Source of the DNA: Oligoflexia bacterium | GTDB lineage: Bacteria; Bdellovibrionota; UBA1018 | Length of the DNA stretch: 64,000 nt | Assembly: GCA_023701205.1 (NCBI GenBank) | Contig: JAMPXJ010000014.1 | Location: 42,498-106,497 of the forward strand | Direction of reading: 5' to 3' | In this document: positions 17,140 through 25,299 of the stretch, in pieces | Layout of the letters: each line of letters starts with the position of its first letter | Numbering within the stretch: position 1 is the first letter of the stretch | Program-made: the position numbers and the translations under genes | Notes under the pieces: model-generated | The model's database searches: none | The model's input: the letters and a program-made list of their open reading frames with translations, nothing else | What the model was told of the DNA's origin: nothing

Positions 17140-17423
17140 GAGCGTCTTTCGCCATCCTGCTTGGACTTTGCCTTCTCTCGGCCTGCACCGAGCGCCAATA
17201 CGAGGATTATGGCCTGAGCTCGGACGCGGAGCTTCAGCTCACGCCGGTGAGCCATCCGCGCGGCTACGGCTTCGCCGACTGCTTCGCCTGCCATGTGCAT
17301 TCGAACATCCATCAGGTCGACGGCTTCAATCCGGTCGCGACCGAAGGCGCGCGCCGCGCTACCGCGAATGGCGGCATCGAGAGCTGTCGCGGCTGCCATG
17401 GCAGCAACGGGGTGAGCGAATGA
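17136..17423 (+). CDS. Small diheme cytochrome lipoprotein
   Basis: This 95-residue protein starts at an ATGA overlap behind an excellent GGAGG ribosome binding site. Its signal peptide ends with lipobox LSAC. Two heme motifs (CFACH, CRGCH) and spare histidines (VSHPRGYG, VHSNIHQ) are present. Membrane anchoring places it at the inner face of the outer membrane, or on the surface. It probably docks between the larger cytochromes of this operon. Confidence 0.8.
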   Translation: MRASFAILLGLCLLSACTERQYEDYGLSSDAELQLTPVSHPRGYGFADCFACHVHSNIHQVDGFNPVATEGARRATANGGIESCRGCHGSNGVSE

Positions 17424-17884
17424 GAGCCCTTCAGCAGCTACTTGGGATCTTCGGAATCGTCGGCACGTTCCTGGGCCTCGCTCCCGCCAGCGCCGAGCTG
17501 ACCCGCCTGGACCCGCATGGGACGCGCTCGGCCGCGCTGGCCGCCATCGCGCCCGGTTCCCTCAACGAATGCAAGGTCTGCCACGTCGGAACCTCCGGCT
17601 GGAAGACGCTCAAGCCCGAGGTTTCCGGCTCCTGCAGCTCCTGCCATGGCCGGACGCCCCACAGCGGCGTGGCCGAGCATGTCGGGCGCGATTACCGGGG
17701 AGCGAAGCTGGATTGCCTGAGCTGCCATTCGCCCCATCGTGCCGACGGACACGAGGCGCCCGCTTCGGGCGGCTCCCTCGTATCACCGGAACGGAAGGAC
17801 CTCGATCCTGCCCAGATGGTTCAGAAGCCGGCTTCCTTCGCCATGCTTCGCCGGAATTGCCAGGAGTGCCATTCATGGAAGTGA
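17420..17884 (+). CDS. Tetraheme c-type cytochrome
   Basis: This 154-residue protein has a signal peptide (about 1-26, ending ASA) and four CxxCH motifs: CKVCH, CSSCH, CLSCH and CQECH. It starts at an ATGA overlap with the preceding lipoprotein gene and overlaps the next gene by ten bases, so the whole cluster is translationally coupled. It is probably a soluble periplasmic shuttle. No catalytic signature is visible. Confidence 0.82.
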   Translation: MRALQQLLGIFGIVGTFLGLAPASAELTRLDPHGTRSAALAAIAPGSLNECKVCHVGTSGWKTLKPEVSGSCSSCHGRTPHSGVAEHVGRDYRGAKLDCLSCHSPHRADGHEAPASGGSLVSPERKDLDPAQMVQKPASFAMLRRNCQECHSWK

Positions 17885-19893
17885 ACATGGAAGTGAAGCG
17901 TTCTCTCGCGTCTGTCGCGCTCGGGGTCGCGGCCCTTCTTTCGATGCCGGCCCTCGCTGCCCAGCATGTGCCCGCGGCCCTGAAATTCGAAAGGCCCATT
18001 CCCGGGCCCTCGAGGCTGGTCGCCTGCGCCGACTCGCTTTGGGTCCACAGCGCGGGCGCGGACTCGCTCGTACGCCTGAGCGCCCAGGACGGCCGCGAGC
18101 TTGGCCGGTTCTCGCCTTACTCCCGCGGACCGGGAGAGCGCGTCGCGCTCACCGCCTTGGGCTGCAAAGGTGCGGAACTATTTTACGCCTTGGAGAGAAA
18201 AGCCGGCGGGAAGAAGGCAACTCAGCTGTTTTCGCGAACCGACGGATCCCAGGCCCCCACCGAACTGCCCTCGCCGGGCACGGGTACGATCAGCGGGATT
18301 TCGTGCGGCCGCAAAAGCTGTTACCTGCTCCAGGGCAAGGACCTGTTCGTGTCCGAGGCCGCCGGACGCTGGCGCAGGGTCGCGCTTCCCGCGCTCGACC
18401 AGGTCCCCTACGCCCGCCCCGGCGAGAGCGAGAATCCGTTCCGCAACTGGCAGGAACGCTTCACTATCGCGCAAAACGCCTTCATCCGCGCGGTGCCCGC
18501 GCCCGCGACCGAGGAACCGGTCCTGCTCGACTCCGGCCGTTCCCAGGTCATCTCCCTCGCTAAGAGCGGGGCTTACCGCTGGGGCGCCTGGGGCGTCTGG
18601 GAGGGCCGCTTCATGCGCGCGCGCGGCCTGGCTCCGATCGCGGGGTCGAGTTGGGCGATCTCGGACGTGGGCCTGAAGAAGGTCTTCTTCTTTTCCGAAC
18701 GCGGCGACTACGCGGGGATGTTGACGCTTCCCAAGGAGAAGGACGCTTACGAGTTCCAATACCCGCTCGATCTGGCCGCCTCCGGAAATCTCCTGTACGT
18801 CGCCGATTTCCGCGCCCACAAGGTCCTCGCCTTCGAGATTCCGGCCAAAGACGGCAAGCTCGAGGCAACCGAGACCGAGACCGATCTCGCCCGCACGAAC
18901 CTCCTGCGCAACCCGGTCGCGTTCGACCGTTACGATGAGGATCGCTGCCTGAGCTGTCATGACGGGACGCAGGTCCAAAGCCTCTTCAACTTCGCGGGCA
19001 GCGGGACGCACCATCCGGTGCAGCCGCGGCGCAAGGAAGGCGACATCCCGGTCCGCTGCAGCAGCTGCCATACGCCCCATCACGATTCCATCGAGAAGAT
19101 GAAGCCGGTCGGCAACTCCCTCTGCAGGGAGTGCCATCGGGAAAAAACCGCCACCTCGAGCAATCACATCGGGCTCAAGCAGGGCGGCAACCCCAAGGTG
19201 AAGACCCTGCGCGCGTCGCTTTCGGGTCGCTCGGGAAAGGCCTTCGAGATCACCAACTGCCTGCAGTGCCACGCGATGCACCAGGGGGAGCAGGAGCTCC
19301 TGCGGGCGGACTCGGCGAAAATCTGCTTCCAATGCCATGGCGATGCCCAGAAGCCCGTGAACCACCCCTACGGTGAGGTCGCCTCCGCGAAGGACCCGCT
19401 CTCCTGCCTCTCCTGCCATCAGCTCCACGGCGGGCACAAGGACCAGTCCTTCGCCAAAGCCGTTCGCGGCGAGGCGACCTGCCTGAGCTGCCACCGTGAG
19501 CTCCGGCCGCAGTCCCCGGACTCGTCCGCGGCCGTGCACCTCGTGAAGGTGAAAGCGAAGATGAAGAAGCTGCCGCCCTGGCGCGCGGAGGAGCAGGTCT
19601 GCATCGAATGCCACAACCCGCATGAGAAGCTCGCGCAGCGCAACGACCTCTGTGCCTCGTGCCACACGGATCGAAAACAGCTCCATACGCAGCTGATCTA
19701 CGTCGCCGGCACGTCCCGCGCCGAGGGGATCCGCCTGAAGAATGAGCAGATCACCTGCCTTACCTGCCACAGCGCCCACGGCAGGACCCCCGAGCCGGGT
19801 GCCCTGCTGACCTTCTGCGCGAGCTGCCACGACAAGGATGCGGACCTTCTGCGCAAGGAGTTCCACAAGAGATTCTCAAGGAGCAAGAAATGA
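17875..19893 (+). CDS. Beta-propeller / 11-heme cytochrome fusion
   Basis: This 672-residue protein has a signal peptide. Its N-terminal half (about 35-340) has repeated strand blocks such as PLDLAASGNLLYVADF typical of an NHL-like beta-propeller. The C-terminal half carries 11 CxxCH motifs in doubled-CxxCH arrangement (for example CLQCHAMH and CFQCHGD). The start at 17875 has AGGAG eight bases upstream, and 17887 is an alternative. It is probably an extracytoplasmic electron-transfer or terminal module, the propeller giving a binding surface. The substrate is unknown. Confidence 0.8.
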   Translation: MEVNMEVKRSLASVALGVAALLSMPALAAQHVPAALKFERPIPGPSRLVACADSLWVHSAGADSLVRLSAQDGRELGRFSPYSRGPGERVALTALGCKGAELFYALERKAGGKKATQLFSRTDGSQAPTELPSPGTGTISGISCGRKSCYLLQGKDLFVSEAAGRWRRVALPALDQVPYARPGESENPFRNWQERFTIAQNAFIRAVPAPATEEPVLLDSGRSQVISLAKSGAYRWGAWGVWEGRFMRARGLAPIAGSSWAISDVGLKKVFFFSERGDYAGMLTLPKEKDAYEFQYPLDLAASGNLLYVADFRAHKVLAFEIPAKDGKLEATETETDLARTNLLRNPVAFDRYDEDRCLSCHDGTQVQSLFNFAGSGTHHPVQPRRKEGDIPVRCSSCHTPHHDSIEKMKPVGNSLCRECHREKTATSSNHIGLKQGGNPKVKTLRASLSGRSGKAFEITNCLQCHAMHQGEQELLRADSAKICFQCHGDAQKPVNHPYGEVASAKDPLSCLSCHQLHGGHKDQSFAKAVRGEATCLSCHRELRPQSPDSSAAVHLVKVKAKMKKLPPWRAEEQVCIECHNPHEKLAQRNDLCASCHTDRKQLHTQLIYVAGTSRAEGIRLKNEQITCLTCHSAHGRTPEPGALLTFCASCHDKDADLLRKEFHKRFSRSKK

Positions 19894-20048
19894 AGCGGCT
19901 CATCGCGATGCTCGAGAGCGCCCTGGCGAGCGAAAAAGGCAGGAAACGGCTGAAGGCCGTGGGCTTCCTCATCGGTTTTTTCGTGGGCCTGATGACGGTC
20001 TTCCAGGTCCTGTTCCTCTATCGGGTCCTTCCCCATGGAGGTTTCTGA
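19890..20048 (+). CDS. 52-residue single-span membrane protein
   Basis: This short gene lies between two cytochrome genes, starting at an ATGA overlap behind AAGGAG and ending three bases before the next ATG. It encodes a basic N-terminal helix (KGRKRLKAVG) followed by one hydrophobic span (about 24-45) and a short tail. Its strict placement in the operon suggests it is a real subunit, perhaps a small partner of the NapC-like quinol dehydrogenase encoded next. No family is recognised. Confidence 0.75.
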   Translation: MKRLIAMLESALASEKGRKRLKAVGFLIGFFVGLMTVFQVLFLYRVLPHGGF

Positions 20049-20051
20049 GAG

Positions 20052-20807
20052 ATGAGCACCCTCAAGCGCCTTTTCTTCGTGCTCGCCCCCTCCATCGCGC
20101 TCGGTTCGCTGCTGGGAGCCTATCCGGGCTACGAAGTTTACCGTTACATCTGGAACGACGCGCGTTTCTGCAATACCTGCCACGTCCACGACTATGCCTA
20201 CGAAAGCTGGAGAGAGAGCATCCATGGCAAGCTCACCACCTGCCATGATTGCCACCATCAGCCGCTGCGCCAGTACATCCTCGAGCCGATCACGCTCATC
20301 ATGCACCAGCCCAAGTTCCCCAAGGACCTGAAGCACATGCCCAACGTCGCGCGGGATCTTTGCGAAAGCTGCCATGTCAGCGATCCGAAGTTCACGGACA
20401 ACATCACCGGGCCCCTCCCGAAGGAGAAGATCGAACAGGTCCCCAAGGTGGATCGCCTCTGGCTGCATGAGCTGCACCTGAACAAGAAAGTGAGACTCGC
20501 GGCGCCCAATGCCTACCACATCTCGGATACCGAGGAGTTCGGAAAGGGCAAGCGCCCCCTCGGACCGGAGCGGGCGATTGTCTGCATGGATTGCCATGGA
20601 GCGCCGCCCAACCGGGCACACAACTTCACCGCGACGGACCGCTCCTGCACGTATTGCCACGAGAAGACTCATGTCACGGACGCCATCAGGATTTCCGGGT
20701 GCCGTAATTGCCATTTCCAGGACTTCATGGTTCCTTCCGGGTTCGGAAAGAGCTTCGTGAACGAGGCCCGGGAAAAATCGGCCGGAACAAGCCAAAACGA
20801 ACACTGA
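20052..20807 (+). CDS. NapC/NirT-like membrane-anchored hexaheme cytochrome
   Basis: This 251-residue protein has an N-terminal membrane anchor (about 8-28) not expected to be cleaved, followed by CNTCH and CHDCH close together as in NapC/NirT/NrfH quinol dehydrogenases. Four more motifs follow (CESCH, CMDCH, CTYCH, CRNCH). In this family the N-terminal hemes oxidise menaquinol or ubiquinol at the periplasmic face of the inner membrane. It is therefore the likely entry point for electrons into the conduit. GGAGG lies ten bases upstream of the ATG. Confidence 0.85.
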   Translation: MSTLKRLFFVLAPSIALGSLLGAYPGYEVYRYIWNDARFCNTCHVHDYAYESWRESIHGKLTTCHDCHHQPLRQYILEPITLIMHQPKFPKDLKHMPNVARDLCESCHVSDPKFTDNITGPLPKEKIEQVPKVDRLWLHELHLNKKVRLAAPNAYHISDTEEFGKGKRPLGPERAIVCMDCHGAPPNRAHNFTATDRSCTYCHEKTHVTDAIRISGCRNCHFQDFMVPSGFGKSFVNEAREKSAGTSQNEH

Positions 20808-20822
20808 GAAGCAGGTGAACTC

Positions 20823-22343
20823 ATGCGCGAATCGATTTCTGATAAGTGGGTGATGACGGGCCTGGCCCTGGCGCTTTCGGCGGCGGGTGCCTCGTGCACG
20901 CGCCTGATGGATCCTCCGGCCGACAAGGTCCGCTTCCCGCTGAACGAGCCGAACCTGAGCTATCCCCACTCCGACGAGTTCAAGCGCACGGCGCAGCACG
21001 GCCAGGAGTTCCTGCGCGATTCGGAGGGCTGCCTTTCCTGCCACTCGGAAAAGCCCACCAACACGGTGGCGAAATCGCGCACCTGCAAATCCTGCCACGA
21101 GAGCTATCCCCATACCGAGCGCTTCAAGCTGACGGCCCTGCACGGCAAGCAGTACTCGGCCGATCCGAACGCCTGCACCAGCTGTCACGGAAAGACCTTG
21201 GATGGAGGAGACTCGAAACTTCCTTCCTGCGCCCAGTGCCACTCGACCGCCTATCCGCACAGCGAGGAGTTCAAGAACTCCGCCATGCACGGACAGCTCT
21301 ATCAGGCGGATCGCGAGACCTGCCTGACCTGCCACGGCTCCCGGAAATCCGGGCGCCGCGACTGCAACAGCTGCCATGAAGCTTACCCGCACACGGCGGG
21401 CTTCAAGAACCACGGCAAGGAATACAAGAAAGCGCCGCAGCGCTGCACGACCTGCCATATCGACTCGCCGGTCACGCCGGGCGCGACGCTTCCGGCGTAT
21501 GCGTGCACGCAATGCCATTCGGAATACCCGCACAGCAAGCAGTTCAAGAACACCGGCCTGCACGGAAACGTTTTCCTCCAGAACCCCGAGAGCTGCGTCG
21601 GCTGCCACAACAGGAAATCCGAGCGGAAGAGCTGCAATACCTGCCACGACCCCTACCCGCACAGCACGGCCTTCAAGTCCTCGGGCCTGCATGGCAAGGA
21701 ATACCAGAAGGATCCCGAAAGCTGCGTCTCCTGCCACCAGGAAGGCCGCTCCGAGCCCTCGGCTCCGGTCTCCTGCTCGCAGTGCCATTCCTCCTATCCG
21801 CATAACGAGGACTTCAAGAAGACCGCGCTGCACGGGAGCTTCTTCCTGCAGCAGAGGGACGCCTGCCTGAGGTGCCACGTGCCCGAAGGCAAAGGCACCG
21901 CCGACCGCAAGGACTGCCAGGCCTGTCATCCGTTCCCCCACGATCGCTCCTGGGCGCTCGCGGGCAATCACGGCCTGGGTTTCCTGGGCGGCTCGGAAAC
22001 CGCCTCGCCCGCCCAGAAGAAGAAGGCCGAGGAGGCCTGCCTCAAGTGCCACGGCGAGACCTCGAAATTCCGGGACAAGCATCCCAAGGACTTCGTCTCC
22101 TGCGGTTCCTGCCACGTGCTCATGCCGCACGCGAAGAAATTCAAGTCCGGCGCCCACAGCGAAGTGGCGCAGACCTATGAAGGCAAGTGCACGGCCTGTC
22201 ATACGGAATACAAGCGCCTGATGCCCAACTCCGAAGAGGTGGGCTGCTTCAACTGCCATGACGAAGGTCAGGTCACGAAGGTCGGCTGGACCGCTCCAGC
22301 TCCCGCGCCAGCGCCCGCCGCCTCGGCGACGCCAGCGCGCTAG
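20823..22343 (+). CDS. 18-heme tandem-repeat cytochrome lipoprotein
   Basis: This 506-residue protein has a signal peptide ending with lipobox GASC and 18 CxxCH motifs. It is built from about seven diheme repeats of 45-55 residues, each with the pattern YPH-x3-FK, then HG, then two CxxCH. Two divergent repeats and a Pro/Ala-rich tail follow. The conserved His of YPH and HG are well placed as distal heme ligands. A chain this long could span the periplasm or extend outside the cell as a heme wire. AGGTGA precedes the start. It is the last gene of the operon. Confidence 0.85.
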   Translation: MRESISDKWVMTGLALALSAAGASCTRLMDPPADKVRFPLNEPNLSYPHSDEFKRTAQHGQEFLRDSEGCLSCHSEKPTNTVAKSRTCKSCHESYPHTERFKLTALHGKQYSADPNACTSCHGKTLDGGDSKLPSCAQCHSTAYPHSEEFKNSAMHGQLYQADRETCLTCHGSRKSGRRDCNSCHEAYPHTAGFKNHGKEYKKAPQRCTTCHIDSPVTPGATLPAYACTQCHSEYPHSKQFKNTGLHGNVFLQNPESCVGCHNRKSERKSCNTCHDPYPHSTAFKSSGLHGKEYQKDPESCVSCHQEGRSEPSAPVSCSQCHSSYPHNEDFKKTALHGSFFLQQRDACLRCHVPEGKGTADRKDCQACHPFPHDRSWALAGNHGLGFLGGSETASPAQKKKAEEACLKCHGETSKFRDKHPKDFVSCGSCHVLMPHAKKFKSGAHSEVAQTYEGKCTACHTEYKRLMPNSEEVGCFNCHDEGQVTKVGWTAPAPAPAPAASATPAR

Positions 22344-22373
22344 CGTATCGCCGAGGGAACGAATCCGCGGCTG

Positions 22374-23162
22374 TTACTTCAGGACGAGCTTCTGGCCCTC
22401 GCCCGCCAGGAACTCGTAAAGTTTGAGCATCGCGTCCGAAGGAATCCCTTTGGTCACCACCGTGATCGGGCGCCCGACATCCGGCGTTTCCGGCACGTGA
22501 AGATAGGGTTCGCGCAACCCGAGCGGCACGATCGCGACCGCGCCCGCCGTCGCCGCGACCACCTTCCGGACATCCTCGCCCGGAGCCAGGTCCTTGCGGG
22601 ATGAGCTCCAGTCGGCGCCTTCCATCACGCGCTGCTGCCACAGACGATGCATCCCGGGCTCCTGGCCATTGTAAACCACGCGGATCGGCTGTTCAGGGCC
22701 GCCGACTTCCTTCCAGTTGTGGATCTTGCCCGTGAAGATCCCGGTCAGCTGTTCCGCCGAAAGCTTCGCAACCGGCGAGACGGACCTGTTGCAGACCACC
22801 TGGATTCGGTCGCGGCCGACCACTCGATGCTTGTAGGCGCCGGGATTGACGATGGCGCTGTTCTCCTTTCGCATGAGGTCGAGCCAGGCCATGATCTCGA
22901 GCGCTTCACTTGCCGCTTCGATTTTTTCCTCATCGAGATCCTGCAACGCCTGGATGGGGCTCACTGTGTTGAGAACCAGCTTGATCTGAGTGGCTTTCTC
23001 GAAGGGAGCCTTGATTCGCCTGAAAACGTTCTCGATCGCTGCCGCGCTGCCGCTGATGCGAATCTCATTTTCTTCCGCGAGAGCCCTGGTGGAAAGATGG
23101 ACCCAGACCAAGACACCCAAGCAGGAAGAGGCCGCCAACCGGCGGGTACGAGAAGAGAGCAT
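22374..23162 (-). CDS. PstS-like phosphate-type substrate-binding protein
   Basis: This 262-residue exported protein has a signal peptide (about 1-30) and the PBP-like fold of phosphate-binding proteins, with IRISGSAAAIENVF near the N-terminus and LTGIFTGKIHNWKEVGG in the centre. It is solitary: no pstCAB genes adjoin it, so it may bind phosphate or another anion for sensing rather than transport. The ATG at 23162 is preferred to the adjacent TTG. It converges on the cytochrome operon with only 30 bases between stops. Confidence 0.75.
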   Translation of the reverse strand: MLSSRTRRLAASSCLGVLVWVHLSTRALAEENEIRISGSAAAIENVFRRIKAPFEKATQIKLVLNTVSPIQALQDLDEEKIEAASEALEIMAWLDLMRKENSAIVNPGAYKHRVVGRDRIQVVCNRSVSPVAKLSAEQLTGIFTGKIHNWKEVGGPEQPIRVVYNGQEPGMHRLWQQRVMEGADWSSSRKDLAPGEDVRKVVAATAGAVAIVPLGLREPYLHVPETPDVGRPITVVTKGIPSDAMLKLYEFLAGEGQKLVLK

Positions 23163-23202
23163 CAATCTTATTTAAACTGATCCCTCGTTTGGTTGGCAAC
23201 CC

Positions 23203-24009
23203 TTAACCCGTCAACCCGAAAAATCCTGTGAAAACAATATCAGCCCCTCTGCGACCGTCCGCCGAAAACGGGCGTTCAACCAGCGTGAATTGACTCATCC
23301 GATCCGCGAGGACCACCGTGGAACAGCGCGTGCCGTAGTCGGGCGTCCTGACAAACAGCGGTGACAAGGCCCGCTCCAGCTCCAACGGCACGCCTGTGGA
23401 TGGCAACTCGTGATCGGCCGCGCGCTCGGGCCAGGAGAGAAACTCAAACATCGATTCAACGATTCGCGGCTCCGCGCGCTCCGCGGCTGCCGCGAGGACC
23501 TCCTGAAAAGCCTGCTTGGCCCGGGAAAGCTTCGGCCAGGGCGTATCCAGGACATGGTTGCTCAATCCGTAAGTCCCGGGCGGAAGCTGCCGAGCCGCTC
23601 CCGCGCGCGTTCCGACGTACCAAAGCTCGCTGCGCGCGGGATCTGCGGCCAGCCGGCCGACGAGCAGGTTGAAGTCGTTGTAACGTTCCTTGCGGCTCTC
23701 GATTTCGCGTGCGTAAGCTTCGGCAGTGCCGGAGCCCCGCAGGTAGTCGCTCACCAGCTGCCCTCGAGAGGGCGCGTCCGGACGGATGCTCGGCAGATCA
23801 CGGTAGTTCGTCAGCACCGCGAAGCGACCGTCGCGGGTGATTCCCTGCCAGGTGCCCCCATGCTCGAGATCGCGCCCTCCGAGAATCCGGGGTTCTTCCG
23901 GCCAGTAGGCGGCCGAAGCCGTGGCGCGCGCGAAAAACTCGTCTCGATTCGAGGCCATCGCGAGCCGAAATCGCGGATCCACTTCGAAGGACAGGACCAC
24001 GAGGCACAT
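23203..24009 (-). CDS. NRDE (TANGO2-like) family protein
   Basis: This 268-residue protein starts MCLVVLSFEVDP and contains the family-defining ASNRDEFF, then GGRDLEHGGTWQGI. The N-terminal cysteine after Met fits the N-terminal-nucleophile hydrolase pattern suggested for this family. TANGO2 relatives have been linked to heme trafficking in eukaryotes and bacteria, which is of interest beside the 48-heme operon and the frataxin fusion, but a functional link is only inferred. It follows the frataxin-glutaredoxin gene by six bases, in one operon. Confidence 0.85.
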   Translation of the reverse strand: MCLVVLSFEVDPRFRLAMASNRDEFFARATASAAYWPEEPRILGGRDLEHGGTWQGITRDGRFAVLTNYRDLPSIRPDAPSRGQLVSDYLRGSGTAEAYAREIESRKERYNDFNLLVGRLAADPARSELWYVGTRAGAARQLPPGTYGLSNHVLDTPWPKLSRAKQAFQEVLAAAAERAEPRIVESMFEFLSWPERAADHELPSTGVPLELERALSPLFVRTPDYGTRCSTVVLADRMSQFTLVERPFSADGRRGADIVFTGFFGLTG

Positions 24010-24015
24010 GGCGCG

Positions 24016-24633
24016 TCAGCCGCCACCTTTGAGCGAGACGAGACCGTCACTCTCGTCCAGCTTGGCGAGCTCGGTGTAACCGCCGATGAGCCGGTCGCCC
24101 GCGTAAATCTGGGGAACCGTCTTCATGCCCGAGCGCCGGTAGAGGGCATCCCATTGCCCGTCATCGTCCCAGGAGACGCGGACCTCCCGAAAAGGCACCC
24201 CGCGCTTCTGCAGCAAGTCCTTGGCGCGGGAGCAATAGGGACAGGAGTCAGTGGTAAAGACCGTCACCTCCGCCGGGCTCGTGCCGGTCGACTGGCCCGC
24301 GAGACCGAAACGAAGCCTGACGCCGGATTTTTTCTCGAGAAAACTTTCCAGGAAACCCAGTAACTCGACTCCGAGGCCTTTGTCGTCGATCCACTGCTTG
24401 CGCGCGGGATCGTAACTGAAGTGGTAGGCGGTTCCTTCAGAAGCCAGGGCCAGCCAAAGCTGCCGCACTGAGGGCTGCGCGCTCAGGATGCACTTAGTCC
24501 GATCCGCAAAAGCGAGCGTCAGCGCCCCCTGGATCTTCTCGGCCTCGATCAGGTCGGGATCGATCTCCATCAGAGGTTTCTCGATCCGCTCGAAAATCTC
24601 CTGCACCCATTTCCGGTATTCGGTTTCGGTCAT
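24016..24633 (-). CDS. Frataxin (CyaY)-glutaredoxin fusion protein
   Basis: This 205-residue protein joins two domains. Residues 1-108 match CyaY/frataxin: an acidic first helix (EYRKWVQEIFERIEKPLME), the strand GALTLAFADRTKCIL, then QLWLA and YHFSYD in the expected order. Residues 122-200 are a dithiol glutaredoxin with CPYC (131-134) and a TVP loop (172-174). Frataxin regulates iron-sulfur assembly and glutaredoxins reduce disulfides or bind clusters, so the fusion probably couples iron or cysteine desulfurase control to thiol redox. I do not know this fusion from other organisms. Confidence 0.85.
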   Translation of the reverse strand: MTETEYRKWVQEIFERIEKPLMEIDPDLIEAEKIQGALTLAFADRTKCILSAQPSVRQLWLALASEGTAYHFSYDPARKQWIDDKGLGVELLGFLESFLEKKSGVRLRFGLAGQSTGTSPAEVTVFTTDSCPYCSRAKDLLQKRGVPFREVRVSWDDDGQWDALYRRSGMKTVPQIYAGDRLIGGYTELAKLDESDGLVSLKGGG

Positions 24634-24639
24634 TGGCGA

Positions 24640-24648
24640 AGCATAGCA
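24640..24648 (-). promoter_or_regulatory. Extended -10 of the frataxin-glutaredoxin gene
   Basis: On the minus strand TGCTATGCT gives an extended -10 (TGnTATGCT) whose hexamer ends six bases before the ATG at 24633. No ribosome binding site is present, so the mRNA may be leaderless. No good -35 is visible. Confidence 0.4.
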
Positions 24649-24692
24649 TTTTTCAGCTCCTGCCGCCTGATTTCTTGGTATAGGATCGGGTC

Positions 24693-25235
24693 ATGAGCAC
24701 AACCGTTTCGCCGTCCCCTGTCACTCATGCTCCCGCGCCGGGCACCTGCCCCTGCTGCTCGGGACTGTCTCCCGAAAGCTGCTGTCTGCCGTATATCCAG
24801 GGCAAGAAAAAGCCTCAAACGGCCGAAGCGCTCCTGCGGGCGCGTTACACCGCCTTTACCCGCGCGGACGTGGATTATATCCTCTCCACCCACCATTCCC
24901 GCACGCGTGCGGAGGTGAAGCGGGAGGAGATCGAGGAATGGGCCAAAGGCTCCCGCTGGCTGGGCCTCGAAATCGTGCAGCAGGAAGCCGGCCAGGCCGC
25001 TGACGAAAAGGGCACGATCGTCTTCTGCGCGCGCTACGAAGCCCAGGGCGAAGGCCCGGGAAAGGTCGAAGAGCACTGGGAACAAAGCCTTTTCGAGAAG
25101 GAAGCCGGGGAATGGCGCTTCCTGGACGCGCGCGGGCTTCAACAGGGCCCTTATCGCAGGGCGGAACCCAAGGTCGGCCGCAACGATCCCTGCCCGTGCG
25201 GCAGCGGCAAGAAGTACAAGAAATGCTGCGGGTGA
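24693..25235 (+). CDS. ychJ: YchJ family SEC-C motif protein
   Basis: This 180-residue protein has an N-terminal Cys cluster (CPCCSG and SCC, about 20-32), a central NTF2-like domain ([18 protein letters not shown]) and a C-terminal SEC-C zinc motif ([17 protein letters not shown]). This is the YchJ/UPF0225 layout. SEC-C motifs bind zinc and often interact with SecB or ribosomes, but YchJ itself has no settled role. A TATAGGAT element ends six bases before the ATG, with no Shine-Dalgarno. It is divergent from the frataxin fusion. Confidence 0.88.
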   Translation: MSTTVSPSPVTHAPAPGTCPCCSGLSPESCCLPYIQGKKKPQTAEALLRARYTAFTRADVDYILSTHHSRTRAEVKREEIEEWAKGSRWLGLEIVQQEAGQAADEKGTIVFCARYEAQGEGPGKVEEHWEQSLFEKEAGEWRFLDARGLQQGPYRRAEPKVGRNDPCPCGSGKKYKKCCG

Positions 25236-25299
25236 ACGCCCGCTAATCGTACGGCACGGGCCGCGCCGAAGCGGCACCGAAGCTGCAGCTTTGGGACGA

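Noticed and set aside
19698..22259. Long open frame antisense to the cytochrome genes (853 codons)
   Set aside because: It is a shadow of the CxxCH-rich genes on the plus strand. The product is low-complexity and has no start signal.
22344..22373. Bidirectional terminator between the cytochrome operon and the PstS-like gene
   Set aside because: No stem followed by a T-run is visible in the 30-base gap.
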